A stretch of 64,000 nucleotides of DNA from Sphingomonas sp. Leaf20 (GCF_001421535.1 NZ_LMKN01000001.1:372001-436000), one strand, 5' to 3'. Numbered from the stretch's first letter, positions 18,931-26,811 are shown. Numbers and translations: made by a program. The notes: generated from the letters alone by a model not told the origin.

Positions 18931-19122
18931 ATGACCGAGAGCAACCCAGCCGACCCGAGCAAGGCTGACTTCGCGGACACGGCGAAAAAAAGCACCGACG
19001 CCGGCATCGCGGATGAGAGCGCTGCATATGAGCAAGCCATTGACGGCGATGACGATGATCAAGTTGCCGAGGGTAAGTGGAAGTCGACCGACGACGGAAG
19101 CGGCACCAGCGAGACGGACTGA
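18931..19122 (+). CDS. 63-aa acidic hypothetical protein
   Basis: Starts MTESNPADPSKADFADTA with GAGGAG 6 nt upstream. Very acidic with a DGDDDD run, no predicted membrane segment, likely disordered. Unrecognised. It lies divergent from the int operon, on the opposite strand to the neighbouring leftward genes. Confidence 0.6.
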   Translation: MTESNPADPSKADFADTAKKSTDAGIADESAAYEQAIDGDDDDQVAEGKWKSTDDGSGTSETD

Positions 19123-19240
19123 GCTCGACCGAATGCTACCGGCGCAAGGACGCTTACCGAGGTGATTTATGGGCAGGCCGCTATTGACCTGCCCAGTCCC
19201 GCAATGAGACAGGTGACGGATCAGATGGAGCCGGCGGCTT

Positions 19241-19492
19241 ATGATCAATGACGACGGCAGCTTCCAACTGGAATTCACCGACAATAGTGCCCCCGGAGTT
19301 TTCGAACCGGTGACAACCATTGTCCGTGGCCAGCTGTCACCAGCGGCGGCCGTACATTTTGCGCTGCTCGAACGTAACAAATCGCCGGAAAGAGTAGCCA
19401 CTCTACTTCGAGCCGCGGTCGAAAATCGATGGCGTATCGAGGGCCTTCGCGCCGGAGATCTCGTCGTGCGGACGACCGATTTCCGGAGGTAG
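19241..19492 (+). CDS. 83-aa hypothetical protein
   Basis: Starts MINDDGSFQLEFTDN with GGAG about ten bases upstream. Alternating hydrophobic strands, then the helix SPERVATLLRAAVENRWRIEGL. No family recognised. It is convergent with the leftward early operon. The gaps 19123-19240 and 19493-19649 show nothing further. Confidence 0.5.
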   Translation: MINDDGSFQLEFTDNSAPGVFEPVTTIVRGQLSPAAAVHFALLERNKSPERVATLLRAAVENRWRIEGLRAGDLVVRTTDFRR

Positions 19493-19649
19493 CAGACGAC
19501 AGGCGCGGCACTCATCAATCCTGCGCAGCGTACTGATAGGGCGCGGTCTGTCGTTCCACGGTCCGGCGTGCGTTCCGCGCGGTCGTTCGCAACCGGCGCT
19601 GTTGCAAGGCTATCCTTGCCGGCACCGACGCCAACGAAATGGCGAGCGC

Positions 19650-19904
19650 TCATGCAACGACCTTCGAACAGGTTGGCTGGGCGTCGGCCTCGACGACGGG
19701 CGGCCGGGAATGGCGAATCCCGCGGGGACGGACCGAGGCAGTCGGGGAAAGGGGCACGAAGCCGCGCCGATCGTTGCCGCGCAGGGCGGTCATGATCTGG
19801 GGCCAGCGGTGATAGAGGTCTTCGACGAAGACTACAGCCGCGATGACGAACATCGACAACAGGCAGCCGATACCGGCGCCGTACATGAACAGGTCCCAGG
19901 TCAC
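19650..19904 (-). CDS. 84-aa single-pass membrane protein
   Basis: GTG start overlapping the previous stop (GTGA). One strong transmembrane helix at about residues 8-28 (YGAGIGCLLSMFVIAAVVFV) followed by a basic cytoplasm-like tail with GNDRRGF. Last gene of the five-gene leftward early operon. Function unknown; small membrane proteins here may serve superinfection exclusion, but nothing in the sequence shows it. Confidence 0.6.
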   Translation of the reverse strand: MTWDLFMYGAGIGCLLSMFVIAAVVFVEDLYHRWPQIMTALRGNDRRGFVPLSPTASVRPRGIRHSRPPVVEADAQPTCSKVVA

Positions 19905-20023
19905 GGGCGAACTCCACGGCTTGCGATTGAGAAAATGAGGTCGATCATGATCTCGGGCGACACGCGGCCGGCGAGATCGGGAACGGGTGGCAGCTGGGGC
20001 CAAGGCAGCGCTGGCCCGGTCAT
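19901..20023 (-). CDS. 40-aa small protein in the leftward operon
   Basis: A 41-codon frame (start MTGPALPWPQLPPVP) linked by ATGA to the upstream gene and by GTGA to the downstream membrane protein. The double 4-nt coupling is the main support that it is translated. Contains an amphipathic IMIDLIFSIAS helix. Unrecognised. Confidence 0.5.
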   Translation of the reverse strand: MTGPALPWPQLPPVPDLAGRVSPEIMIDLIFSIASRGVRP

Positions 20024-20451
20024 GCGGCCCTGCGCGTGTGGCCGCGCGAGCGCGAGGCGGTGGTCCAGCCATCAGCCTCGACGAGCTTCTCGGCGCCGTT
20101 GGGGGCGATCACCCGCACCCTGCCGTCTGCGCGCGTTGAAAGGATCGGGCAGTCGAACTGGTAGACCGCAGGAAGCCCAAGGCCGCTGTAGATCTCGTGG
20201 TCTGCGGCGTTACGCTGCACCTTCATGGCGGGCGCCGTGAGTACGTCGATACCGCGGCTGATCAGAGACCGGCTCTGCTCGACCGTAAAACGATCGCCCC
20301 CGGTGACGCTGTGGTCGCCGAAGCCGGTCTTCACGCCACCACGGATCGATCCGTACCAGCACGACGGTGCCTTCGACGGCGTGACGTAGATGGTGGCGGG
20401 CTGCCGGCCGATGATCTCGCCCATGGCGCGCGGGCGTGGGGCATAGGTCAT
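20020..20451 (-). CDS. 143-aa hypothetical protein of the leftward operon
   Basis: Starts MTYAPRPRAMGEIIG and ends in a basic tail. It contains a beta-rich middle (PAVYQFDCPILSTRADGRVRVIAPNG). Start and stop both use ATGA overlaps with neighbours. No family recognised. Confidence 0.6.
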   Translation of the reverse strand: MTYAPRPRAMGEIIGRQPATIYVTPSKAPSCWYGSIRGGVKTGFGDHSVTGGDRFTVEQSRSLISRGIDVLTAPAMKVQRNAADHEIYSGLGLPAVYQFDCPILSTRADGRVRVIAPNGAEKLVEADGWTTASRSRGHTRRAA

Positions 20452-20894
20452 GCGCAGGCCCTCAGATATTCGATGGCCTTGACGCTCGCGCCGGCCATGT
20501 GCTGCGAACGGCGCGCGACGAGCTCGGCGTCGTACTGGTGGGCTGCATCAGCTTGCGCCAAGCGCGCCAGCTGCGCGGCAGCGGCCTCGACCGCGCGCTC
20601 CAGCTGCTCCATGTTCGGGCGGCGCCCCATCTTCTGGCGCAGGCGCTCGTGTTCCTCGATGATCAGCCGCAGCCCGAATGGCTTGAGGTTGAGGCGGTGC
20701 GCGCGCGCCGCGATGGTATCGCGGATCGCTGCGGCCTGCGCGACCGCGCCGGGCAGCAGTTGGTGCGAATTCTCAGCGCGGTGCGCGAGCGCAACCCGTT
20801 CCTCGGCAATCGCCAGCCGATGGCATGCCGATGACATATCGAGGATCGTCTGATCGAGGTCAGGGTCGTGCGACTTGATCGTGCGACCGGTCAT
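20448..20894 (-). CDS. 148-aa helical hypothetical protein
   Basis: Start MTGRTIKSHDPDLD. Strongly helical and Ala/Arg/Glu-rich, with a probable coiled coil at about residues 85-125 (LRLIIEEHERLRQKMG, then EQLERAVEAAAAQLARL). ATGA overlaps join it to the HNH-like gene upstream and the 143-aa gene downstream. Unrecognised. Confidence 0.6.
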   Translation of the reverse strand: MTGRTIKSHDPDLDQTILDMSSACHRLAIAEERVALAHRAENSHQLLPGAVAQAAAIRDTIAARAHRLNLKPFGLRLIIEEHERLRQKMGRRPNMEQLERAVEAAAAQLARLAQADAAHQYDAELVARRSQHMAGASVKAIEYLRACA

Positions 20895-21292
20895 GCGAGC
20901 GCCCCGCGCTGCGGCGCCGGGTTGGCGGAAAGCTCGCGCTCCCATTCCCGGCGGCCGGGCCATTCGATGAAGTAGACGCCGGCCAGCACCACGGCGTCGC
21001 CGCCATCCAGGTGCTTCTCGAAGGTCGGCCAGCCGACGACATCGGTCTGCTCGATATGGCAGTGATTACAGAGCGGCAGGCAGTGGCGGTCAGCGACTTT
21101 GGTCGATGCGCCCTTCCCGCCTGCGATGTCGACATGCGCGGCTACGATCGGGTTCGTGTCGCTGCCGACATGCTTACACCGCGCGCACGGTAGCTTTCGC
21201 AGCCACCGCTTGTATTCCTCGGCGCACTTCCACGCTGGGCGCCCTGCCCGCGGCGGCTTCCGAGTTTGAAATGCTGAGCGGGAAAAGCCCAC
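20891..21292 (-). CDS. HNH/DUF968-like zinc-binding putative nuclease
   Basis: 133 aa from GTG with AGGAG 6 nt upstream. A zinc-finger-like HNH core is visible: CARCKH (residues 36-41), AAHVD, then CLPLCNHCHIEQTD. Such phage proteins are thought to be recombination- or replication-associated nucleases. First gene of a five-gene operon driven by the promoter at 21331-21360, which carries two repressor operators. Catalytic assignment is by motif only. Confidence 0.65.
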   Translation of the reverse strand: MGFSRSAFQTRKPPRAGRPAWKCAEEYKRWLRKLPCARCKHVGSDTNPIVAAHVDIAGGKGASTKVADRHCLPLCNHCHIEQTDVVGWPTFEKHLDGGDAVVLAGVYFIEWPGRREWERELSANPAPQRGALA

Positions 21293-21330
21293 GTCGATCT
21301 CCTACCGGGCCGGAGTAGCCTGATAGAAGC

Positions 21331-21383
21331 GCTATAGTAGGACACGTCCTACGCTGTCAACGGTTAAGTGGGACACGTCCTAC
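21331..21383 (-). promoter_or_regulatory. leftward early promoter with two repressor operators
   Basis: On the minus strand TTGACA (21360-21355), an 18-nt spacer and TATAGC (21336-21331) form a good sigma-70 promoter. The operator GTAGGACACGTCCTAC (21337-21352) exactly fills the spacer, and a second copy, GTGGGACACGTCCTAC (21368-21383), lies just upstream, 31 bp away. Repressor binding should block the leftward operon. Confidence 0.8.
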
Positions 21384-21412
21384 ATAACGACTCGCCGCAT
21401 CGATGCGTGCTT

Positions 21413-22123
21413 TTATAGGTCGCGGGCGAACCGGATGACCCGACCGCCGATCAGGAGCTCGCCCGGCTCGACTTCGTAATTCTCGACCAAAGGGTTGTCC
21501 GACACCACCAGGATACGCCCATCCTTGACTGGCCGGAGACGCTTGATAGCTGCCGCGCCGTTGATCGATACCGCCCATATCCGGTCAGCCTGGTTGAGCG
21601 TCCGCTGCGTAATGTCGATCCAAACCAGATCCGCGCTGTTCAAGGTCGGGTGCATGCTGTCCCCTACCCCCGTTGCGATGCGCAGCATTTCGGGTGACGT
21701 GCGTGTAAACGACCGGACATAGCCCAAGTCGAACGCGACGCGCTCTTCCTCGACGTAATCGTCTACGTTTGCGCCCGCTCCCATGGAGAATGCCAGGTCC
21801 AGCTTGATGATCTCAACCGTGTCGCCGCCATCTGCGGAGTGCGCGACCGGCTGATCCGGGACCGAGGCTGCGACGGCGAGCGGCTGCCCGTACACGATGC
21901 GGACCAGCTTCTCTGATTCCATGCCCATGACCTGCGCGATCGCGCGCAACGTGTCAGGCTGCGGGCGTTTGCTGACGCCTCGCATGATGTCGTAAATCGG
22001 CTTCCCGGTCTTCCCCATCTTGGCGCGATAAAGCGTGTCGAAATGCTCTCGCGTCTTGCCAGACGTGGAGATCGTGCGAAGCAAGATTTCCTGCAATGGC
22101 GTCGGGAGCGGCTCGTCAGTCAT
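21413..22123 (-). CDS. CI/LexA-type phage repressor with S24 peptidase domain
   Basis: 236 aa. The N-terminal HTH region (about 10-75: EHFDTLYRAKMGKTGKPIYDIM) is followed by a linker and an S24 domain with catalytic Ser156 (GDSMHP) and Lys194 (AAIKRL). A Met-Gly-Ala-Gly segment near residues 114-118 could hold the Ala-Gly self-cleavage site. Such repressors keep lysogeny and self-cleave when RecA is activated. Operator palindromes flank it on both sides, and one abuts its own start codon, suggesting autoregulation. Confidence 0.92.
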   Translation of the reverse strand: MTDEPLPTPLQEILLRTISTSGKTREHFDTLYRAKMGKTGKPIYDIMRGVSKRPQPDTLRAIAQVMGMESEKLVRIVYGQPLAVAASVPDQPVAHSADGGDTVEIIKLDLAFSMGAGANVDDYVEEERVAFDLGYVRSFTRTSPEMLRIATGVGDSMHPTLNSADLVWIDITQRTLNQADRIWAVSINGAAAIKRLRPVKDGRILVVSDNPLVENYEVEPGELLIGGRVIRFARDL

Positions 22124-22214
22124 GTAGGATGCATCCCACATTTCCGGATCAGCGTGAATGATAGGAGAGTTCCTACTAATCCTGCTTGACGGTAGGACGC
22201 TTCCTACGTACATG
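22124..22214. promoter_or_regulatory. central operator/promoter region between repressor and cro-like gene
   Basis: Three palindromes of consensus GTAGGA-N4-TCCTAC: GTAGGATGCATCCCAC (22124-22139), ATAGGAGAGTTCCTAC (22161-22176) and GTAGGACGCTTCCTAC (22192-22207). The rightward promoter reads TTGACG (22186-22191), 17 nt, TACATG (22209-22214), with the third operator in its spacer. Transcription would begin at or next to the ATG at 22223. The first operator touches the repressor start codon. Confidence 0.8.
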
Positions 22215-22222
22215 GTTGGTCC

Positions 22223-22438
22223 ATGGACACGCCAATTCCCCCGCTGCCGGAGACGATCGAAGCGTTCCTGACGCTGCACGACATGGCTCCAGTTACGTTT
22301 GGCCGGCTGGCCGCTAAGGATCCCCATTTCGTTCGCGACATTCGCGGCGGGCGGCGGGTCTGGCCCGAAACAGACGCGAAGATCCGTGCTTTCATGGCGA
22401 GCCACACGCCCCCCGTCGAACAGAAGCGGGCGGCATAG
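22223..22438 (+). CDS. Cro-like small DNA-binding protein
   Basis: 71 aa, first gene of the rightward early operon. The segment APVTFGRLAAKDPHFVRDIRGGRRVWPETDAKIRAFM reads as a compact helix-turn-helix. Position opposite the repressor across the operators is that of cro. The promoter -10 ends only about 8 nt before the ATG, so the mRNA may be leaderless. Confidence 0.65.
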   Translation: MDTPIPPLPETIEAFLTLHDMAPVTFGRLAAKDPHFVRDIRGGRRVWPETDAKIRAFMASHTPPVEQKRAA

Positions 22439-22441
22439 GTG

Positions 22442-22669
22442 ATGCTCTCCCTCCCCTCCATGGAGCCCGCACGCGTCTCCGGCATCGCATCGGCGGTGCT
22501 GGTGATGAACGGCGACACGTTCTCCATGCACACTGTGTCTGATCCTGTGTACGCCGAGGCTCCCGTCCTCGACGTCACGCTCTGCACGGCCTGCGGGTGC
22601 CGAGCCGCAATTGCGGTTCGGTCCTGCCAAACGCCGGTCTGCCCCTCCCGTGATCGAAAGGCCGCCTGA
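22442..22669 (+). CDS. cysteine-containing small hypothetical protein
   Basis: 75 aa from ATG; a GTG one codon upstream is possible. Four cysteines near the C-terminus (CTACGCRAAIAVRSC, then PVCPS) could bind zinc. Ends TGATG into the next gene. Unrecognised. Confidence 0.5.
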   Translation: MLSLPSMEPARVSGIASAVLVMNGDTFSMHTVSDPVYAEAPVLDVTLCTACGCRAAIAVRSCQTPVCPSRDRKAA

Positions 22670-22947
22670 TGCGAAAGCTTGCGTTGATCGTCGTCGTCGG
22701 CCTGCTGATCGCGCTGATCGCCGCGGCTGTCCTCAGCCAGTCCGTTCGCCAGATCGGCACCGGTTATCTGCTGGGCGCCGCCTGGATGGTGGCCGTATCC
22801 GTCGTCTTGAACACGGCGAGCGGCCGCGTCGGTGACCCATCCAAATACGGCGACGAGCTCGCCTGGATGGGCACTGGCAGCATGGATGGTTTCGACGTTC
22901 ATGCCGGGTCTTCTACGCGTGACGCGGGACAGCATCATGTCCACTGA
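22669..22947 (+). CDS. small two-helix membrane protein
   Basis: 92 aa starting MRKLALIVVVGLLIALIAAA with two hydrophobic segments (about 4-23 and 32-48), then a soluble His-containing tail. Coupled to the previous gene by TGATG and overlapping the next by 11 nt. Function unknown. Confidence 0.55.
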   Translation: MRKLALIVVVGLLIALIAAAVLSQSVRQIGTGYLLGAAWMVAVSVVLNTASGRVGDPSKYGDELAWMGTGSMDGFDVHAGSSTRDAGQHHVH

Positions 22948-23359
22948 GTCGCGAATTGCACAGGAAGTCGCGGAACGTCAGGTGATGATGTTCTCGATGT
23001 TCGTAGGCCCCGGCACGCCCATGACGCGCGCCGCGCTGTCAGTGCGTACCGGGATCCCCGAGAGCACGCTCAAGAGCTACGCCAATGGCGCGGCCATGCC
23101 CCTTCATGTCGCCCTCGTGCTCCGCAAGTTCCTGCCTCGCGAGGCCATGAACATGCTGACCGAGCCAGGTGACGTCCGCTTCACGCCGATCGAGCAGTCG
23201 GAAGCCTGCTGGGACGGTATCGCCGCTGCTGCATCGGGCCTTGTTGCCGAGGTCTGTGTCGCTCGGTCGGACGGCAAGATTGATCACGTCGAGGCAGCCA
23301 AGCTGAAAACGCGCGCCCGCGCCGTCATCGCCCAGCTGTCGGACGCGGTCGACGAATAA
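22937..23359 (+). CDS. HTH regulator in the early operon (CII position)
   Basis: 140 aa. Residues about 25-65 read as a helix-turn-helix (TRAALSVRTGIPESTLKSYANGAAMP). The C-terminal half has helices with VEAAKLKTRARAVIAQL. Its place after cro and before the replication genes is that of a CII-like activator, but no sequence identity to CII is claimed. Confidence 0.6.
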   Translation: MSTESRIAQEVAERQVMMFSMFVGPGTPMTRAALSVRTGIPESTLKSYANGAAMPLHVALVLRKFLPREAMNMLTEPGDVRFTPIEQSEACWDGIAAAASGLVAEVCVARSDGKIDHVEAAKLKTRARAVIAQLSDAVDE

Positions 23360-23400
23360 CTGACGAATATTACGCGGAAAACCCCGCAACGGAGATGACT

Positions 23401-23499
23401 ATGGACGCGCTCAGTAGCGCAGTGCCGGTTGAGCCCGGTTCTGCGAACGGTTCTTCGCGGCCGATGCACTACGACGTGCGCGCGGGGATCGCAGCGTGA
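23401..23499 (+). CDS. 32-aa small protein
   Basis: ATG with GGAG 8-9 nt upstream; frame begins MDALSSAVPVEPGS and ends in a GTGA overlap with the next gene. Coupling and SD support translation; no function can be read. Confidence 0.45.
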   Translation: MDALSSAVPVEPGSANGSSRPMHYDVRAGIAA

Positions 23500-23927
23500 C
23501 GCGCCCGAAGAGCCGCACCACGCCAGCGGTAGCCGTCGACGCCGCAGCGGCGCAGCGGTCGCTGGTCGAGGCGCTGTTGCTCACGCACTCACTGCAGGAC
23601 GTCTACGCGATGCTCTCGGGCACCGTCTCGGGTGCCGGCGTCACCTATGATCGGATCCGATACGCCCGGAAGCGCATGATGCGCGAAGGGAAGCCGGTCT
23701 GGGTTGGCCCGCGCCCGGCGCGCGCGCTTCGAGGCTCGAGCGCTCCAACCAAGAACCGTCCGGACAAGATCGACCCGTCTGAACAGCTGCGGCGGGCCAT
23801 GGTTCGGATGTTCGAGCACAAAGCCAAATTGCTCGGCTGCTCTGTCGCCACAGCGAAGATCCTGACGCTCTACAGCCCCGCCCAGATCGCGCGCATGGCT
23901 GACGCTACCTCGATCGGGATGCACTGA
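23496..23927 (+). CDS. 143-aa hypothetical protein, possible DNA-binding
   Basis: GTG start coupled by GTGA. Helical with basic segments; VEALLLTHSLQDVYAMLSG and ATAKILTLYSPAQIARMADA resemble homeodomain-like helix-turn-helix units. Unrecognised early-operon gene. Confidence 0.55.
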   Translation: MTRPKSRTTPAVAVDAAAAQRSLVEALLLTHSLQDVYAMLSGTVSGAGVTYDRIRYARKRMMREGKPVWVGPRPARALRGSSAPTKNRPDKIDPSEQLRRAMVRMFEHKAKLLGCSVATAKILTLYSPAQIARMADATSIGMH

Positions 23928-23928
23928 C

Positions 23929-24330
23929 ATGCAGACCGATACTCATAGCTGCGCCGCTAAACCGGCTCACCTGTCGAGCATGGCAGACCTCGACGCGGCC
24001 ATGCGCGCGCGCGGCGACGCCCGGCGCCAGCAGGAGGCAGCCGAACAGGCCAAGCGGAAGGCCGCTAAGCGAGCCTCCAAAGCGGCTCACACGCACCTTC
24101 TATCGGTCCCGCGCATGGCTGGGCTGATGAAGGCCGGCGCGCTGCTGGGCAGTGCCGCGGCGCTCGCCGAGGCTATGAACATCGAGCCACGCAGCCTGCG
24201 CGCGAAGACCAGCGCCGAGCGGGGCGTGTCGTGTGACGATCTTCGGGCGGCGGCCGATGCGCTCGACGCGCGCGCCGCGCTGATGGTCGAGCACGCCGCC
24301 AAGCTTCGTGCGGAGGCGATTGCCGCGTGA
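23929..24330 (+). CDS. 133-aa hypothetical protein with charged coiled coil
   Basis: Contains a lysine/alanine/glutamate-rich helix (about 27-55) then a helix-turn-helix-like segment (AALAEAMNIEPRSLRAKTSAERG) and a C-terminal helix. Ends in GTGA overlap with the replication gene. Possibly a DNA-binding accessory factor. Confidence 0.55.
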   Translation: MQTDTHSCAAKPAHLSSMADLDAAMRARGDARRQQEAAEQAKRKAAKRASKAAHTHLLSVPRMAGLMKAGALLGSAAALAEAMNIEPRSLRAKTSAERGVSCDDLRAAADALDARAALMVEHAAKLRAEAIAA

Positions 24331-25142
24331 CCCTCCTGACGGGCTTTGACCTGTGCCGAGCGGCAATGAATGTCGAAGGCATCAGCGCGCCTGAACAAAG
24401 CGTGCTGAACGTGCTCGCCATCATGGCGAACGACGAGGCTCGTTGCTGGCCCGGGATCAACGGTCCGACCGGGCTGACGGCCAAGACGAAGCTGTCAGAG
24501 CGCAGCGTCCAGCGCGCAGTGCAAGCGTTAAAAGATGCGGGCCACATCAACTGGCAGGACCTGCCTGGCCGGGGTCGGATATATCTCGTTCACCCCCGTC
24601 AGTCTGGCCCCCCCGTCACTGTGGCACCCCGTCACACAGTCACCCCCGTCAGAGAGGCGCCTACCCCCGCCACTGTGGCACCCAAACTACCAAGAACCAC
24701 CATACCTCAGAAGGCTGCGCCTTCTTCGGGTTCGCGAGCCAAGCCGGTCAAGCCGTCCATGACCCATCTGCCAGACGACTTCGCACCGGTGATGAAGTCG
24801 GGATCCATAACCGAGACAACCGTCAGCGGTTGGCCGCCCGGCAGGGTCGAGGACGAGCTTGAGCACTTCGCCGATCATCATCGGGTGAGGGCAACACTGA
24901 GCGCAGATTGGCAGGCCTCGTGGAGGACCTGGGTCAAGAATTCAAGGAAATGGGAACCCCGAAATGGCAACGCGGTATCTGGACGACCAGGGCATCAATC
25001 CGATCTTCGCGGGGCGCGCCCTGACCCTGCCCTCGACATGCGACGAGCAGCGCGAGCAGCCCAGGCGAGCAACGGTGCCCCCGATCATCGGGGAGATCAT
25101 AGCGAACCTCGGCTTGCGCTATCGACCATCTGGAAAGGCTGA
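24327..25142 (+). CDS. replication-initiator-type helix-turn-helix protein
   Basis: 271 aa from GTG. The N-terminal winged helix (EQSVLNVLAIMANDEARCWPG, then LSERSVQRAVQALKDAGHI) is typical of phage replication protein O-like proteins; a Pro-rich linker follows. Residues about 185-215 carry a DnaT-like motif (LEHFADHHRVRATLSADWQ then WRTWVKNS). The last 60 residues overlap the next gene in another frame. Probable role is origin binding and helicase recruitment. Confidence 0.7.
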   Translation: MTLLTGFDLCRAAMNVEGISAPEQSVLNVLAIMANDEARCWPGINGPTGLTAKTKLSERSVQRAVQALKDAGHINWQDLPGRGRIYLVHPRQSGPPVTVAPRHTVTPVREAPTPATVAPKLPRTTIPQKAAPSSGSRAKPVKPSMTHLPDDFAPVMKSGSITETTVSGWPPGRVEDELEHFADHHRVRATLSADWQASWRTWVKNSRKWEPRNGNAVSGRPGHQSDLRGARPDPALDMRRAARAAQASNGAPDHRGDHSEPRLALSTIWKG

Positions 25143-25458
25143 TCTTGAGGCTCACGCCGAGGCCCTCGTGCTGCTGGCTGAGGACTGCGCGGACATGCCC
25201 CCGCCTCTTCTCGACAGCGCGGCGCGGCGCTGGGCGCGGGAAAGCAAGTTCATGCCAAAGGCCAGCGAGCTTCGTGAGGCCGCCTTGGCAGTTCAGGCCG
25301 ATGCCGTCCGCGGCAGCGATGTAGGCACCGAGCAGCTGCGCGCTCACTGTGACAAGCTCAATGCCATGTCATGGGTTCGACAGTCGCGCCGCCCGTTCAT
25401 CATCAGCCAGCGCCAGGCCGACGACAAGATCATCCGCTTCGTCGATCGAGCAGCATGA
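24964..25458 (+). CDS. replication-associated hypothetical protein
   Basis: 164 aa overlapping the initiator gene by 179 bp in another frame. Helical, with a conserved-looking core IIGEIIANLGLRYRPSG, then AARRWARESKFMPKASELREAA. Position fits a helicase loader (P-like) but the sequence does not prove it. Confidence 0.6.
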   Translation: MATRYLDDQGINPIFAGRALTLPSTCDEQREQPRRATVPPIIGEIIANLGLRYRPSGKADLEAHAEALVLLAEDCADMPPPLLDSAARRWARESKFMPKASELREAALAVQADAVRGSDVGTEQLRAHCDKLNAMSWVRQSRRPFIISQRQADDKIIRFVDRAA

Positions 25459-25488
25459 CACATACCTATAAGAGCAGGGGTTGAGACG

Positions 25489-26061
25489 ATGGGGCGAGCA
25501 GCGAAGGCGAGCACAAAAATCAAGCGGCAGCCGAAGACGGCAGAGCAGCGCATGGCCGAAGCTGTGACTGCCAAGGGCGAAGCGATCGGCGCACCCGCGA
25601 TCCAGGTGGCGCGTGGGATGCATGCTATCGTCGACGTCCCGCTGCGTGATGCCGGCCGTGTGGTGACCGAGCACACACTGATAAATCGAGGCGGCACGCC
25701 GGTCGCGCGGTGGAAGGCGGCCAAGCTGCTGTCGGAGAGCCAAGTCGCTGCTATCGATCATTGCGAGACGCTATGGGCGCAACTGGGCGGCAAGGCCTTG
25801 GTTATGGATCTGGCGCGCATTCCCGGCGCTGGTCAGGGCAATGGCTGGGCAGAGCAGGAAGCGCTCGACGATCTGAAGCGGATCAAGGCCTATATCCCGG
25901 CCAAGTATTGGTCGGTTTTCGAGAACGTTTGTCGTTTCGATGAGACCGCGGGTTTCGCTGGATCGGCGTTGACCGACTGCCGAAATGATCAGGTGGCGAC
26001 AGCGCGTGTCACCGTCCAGTTCGTCGCGGATATTATCGCCATGAAGGAGAGGCTGTCGTAG
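25489..26061 (+). CDS. 190-aa last gene of early operon, candidate late regulator
   Basis: Basic N-terminus (KASTKIKRQPKTAEQRM), long helical body and a C-terminal domain with WSVFENVCRFDETAGFAG. It occupies the place of lambda Q, just before a terminator and the candidate late promoter-terminator pair. An antiterminator or late activator role is inferred from position only. Confidence 0.5.
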   Translation: MGRAAKASTKIKRQPKTAEQRMAEAVTAKGEAIGAPAIQVARGMHAIVDVPLRDAGRVVTEHTLINRGGTPVARWKAAKLLSESQVAAIDHCETLWAQLGGKALVMDLARIPGAGQGNGWAEQEALDDLKRIKAYIPAKYWSVFENVCRFDETAGFAGSALTDCRNDQVATARVTVQFVADIIAMKERLS

Positions 26062-26066
26062 GCGAC

Positions 26067-26098
26067 GCCCCTTCGGCCGATCAACCGACCGAAGGGGC
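26067..26098. terminator. bidirectional terminator between convergent genes
   Basis: GCCCCTTCGG (26067-26076) pairs perfectly with CCGAAGGGGC (26089-26098) across a 12-nt loop. It lies between the end of the early operon (26061) and the end of the leftward gene at 26105. Confidence 0.7.
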
Positions 26099-26104
26099 AT
26101 GAAC

Positions 26105-26704
26105 TTAATTCTTCACGGCCACGCCAGTTTGGACGCTAACCGGGGCGGCCGGTGCCACCACCATCGGTGCGGCATTCGGTACAACCGCAACCGAAATGTC
26201 CTCATCAACGAACGCTTTGACCGGCGAGCCCAATGGAATCTCCGCGCTTGTTCCGGTCATGAAGAACCCAGCAACCGGCAGAAGCGCAACAGCGCCGACA
26301 ACCCCAGCGGTGCCGGTCGTGCCCTTGTCATCAAGCACGCCAGTCATGCGGATCTGTCGTCCATTCGCCCGGACGTATAGGACGCGCGCATTGATGCGCC
26401 CCGACTTGCCCCACATTCCCTTGTTACGCACCTCGGTGATCTCTCCGACGGCAGGGCTGCCGGCAGGAATTACGACGTTCCCGTCCACCGTTACGTTATC
26501 TGCCGTCTCAAGCTGGAAGCGCTGACCAACCTTCAGCTTCTTGCCCTTTGTGGTCAGTGCCTCCGACATTTTGAGCGGGACTGAGGTCCCGGCGCGCAGC
26601 GTGCCGGTGGTGATTGCTGCCGCCGCGGTCGGACCTGTTTGAGCCTGGACAGCAGGCGCAGAAAAAGTGAGCGCGCAAACAAGCGCGCTGATAGCGATTT
26701 TCAT
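26105..26704 (-). CDS. periplasmic hypothetical protein (prophage moron)
   Basis: 199 aa with a clear signal peptide (MKIAISALVCALTFSAPAVQAQ region). The mature part is beta-rich, with GTSVPLKMSEALTTKGKKL and NVVIPAGSPAVGEITEV, and a Gly/Val-rich middle (AGVVGAVALLPVAGFF). AGGAGGGG lies 7 nt before the ATG. A single gene on the opposite strand, with its own terminator, in a phage late/early junction is typical of a moron expressed in the lysogen. Function unknown. Confidence 0.7.
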   Translation of the reverse strand: MKIAISALVCALTFSAPAVQAQTGPTAAAAITTGTLRAGTSVPLKMSEALTTKGKKLKVGQRFQLETADNVTVDGNVVIPAGSPAVGEITEVRNKGMWGKSGRINARVLYVRANGRQIRMTGVLDDKGTTGTAGVVGAVALLPVAGFFMTGTSAEIPLGSPVKAFVDEDISVAVVPNAAPMVVAPAAPVSVQTGVAVKN

Positions 26705-26811
26705 TGGTATCCCCTCCTCATCGGCCTCCCCAGGCCGAGCGCACGAAGACTGTGGGCAATCCGCAATCTGGTCAATCAGTTAGAACATCCATTATCGATA
26801 TATTTTGGACG

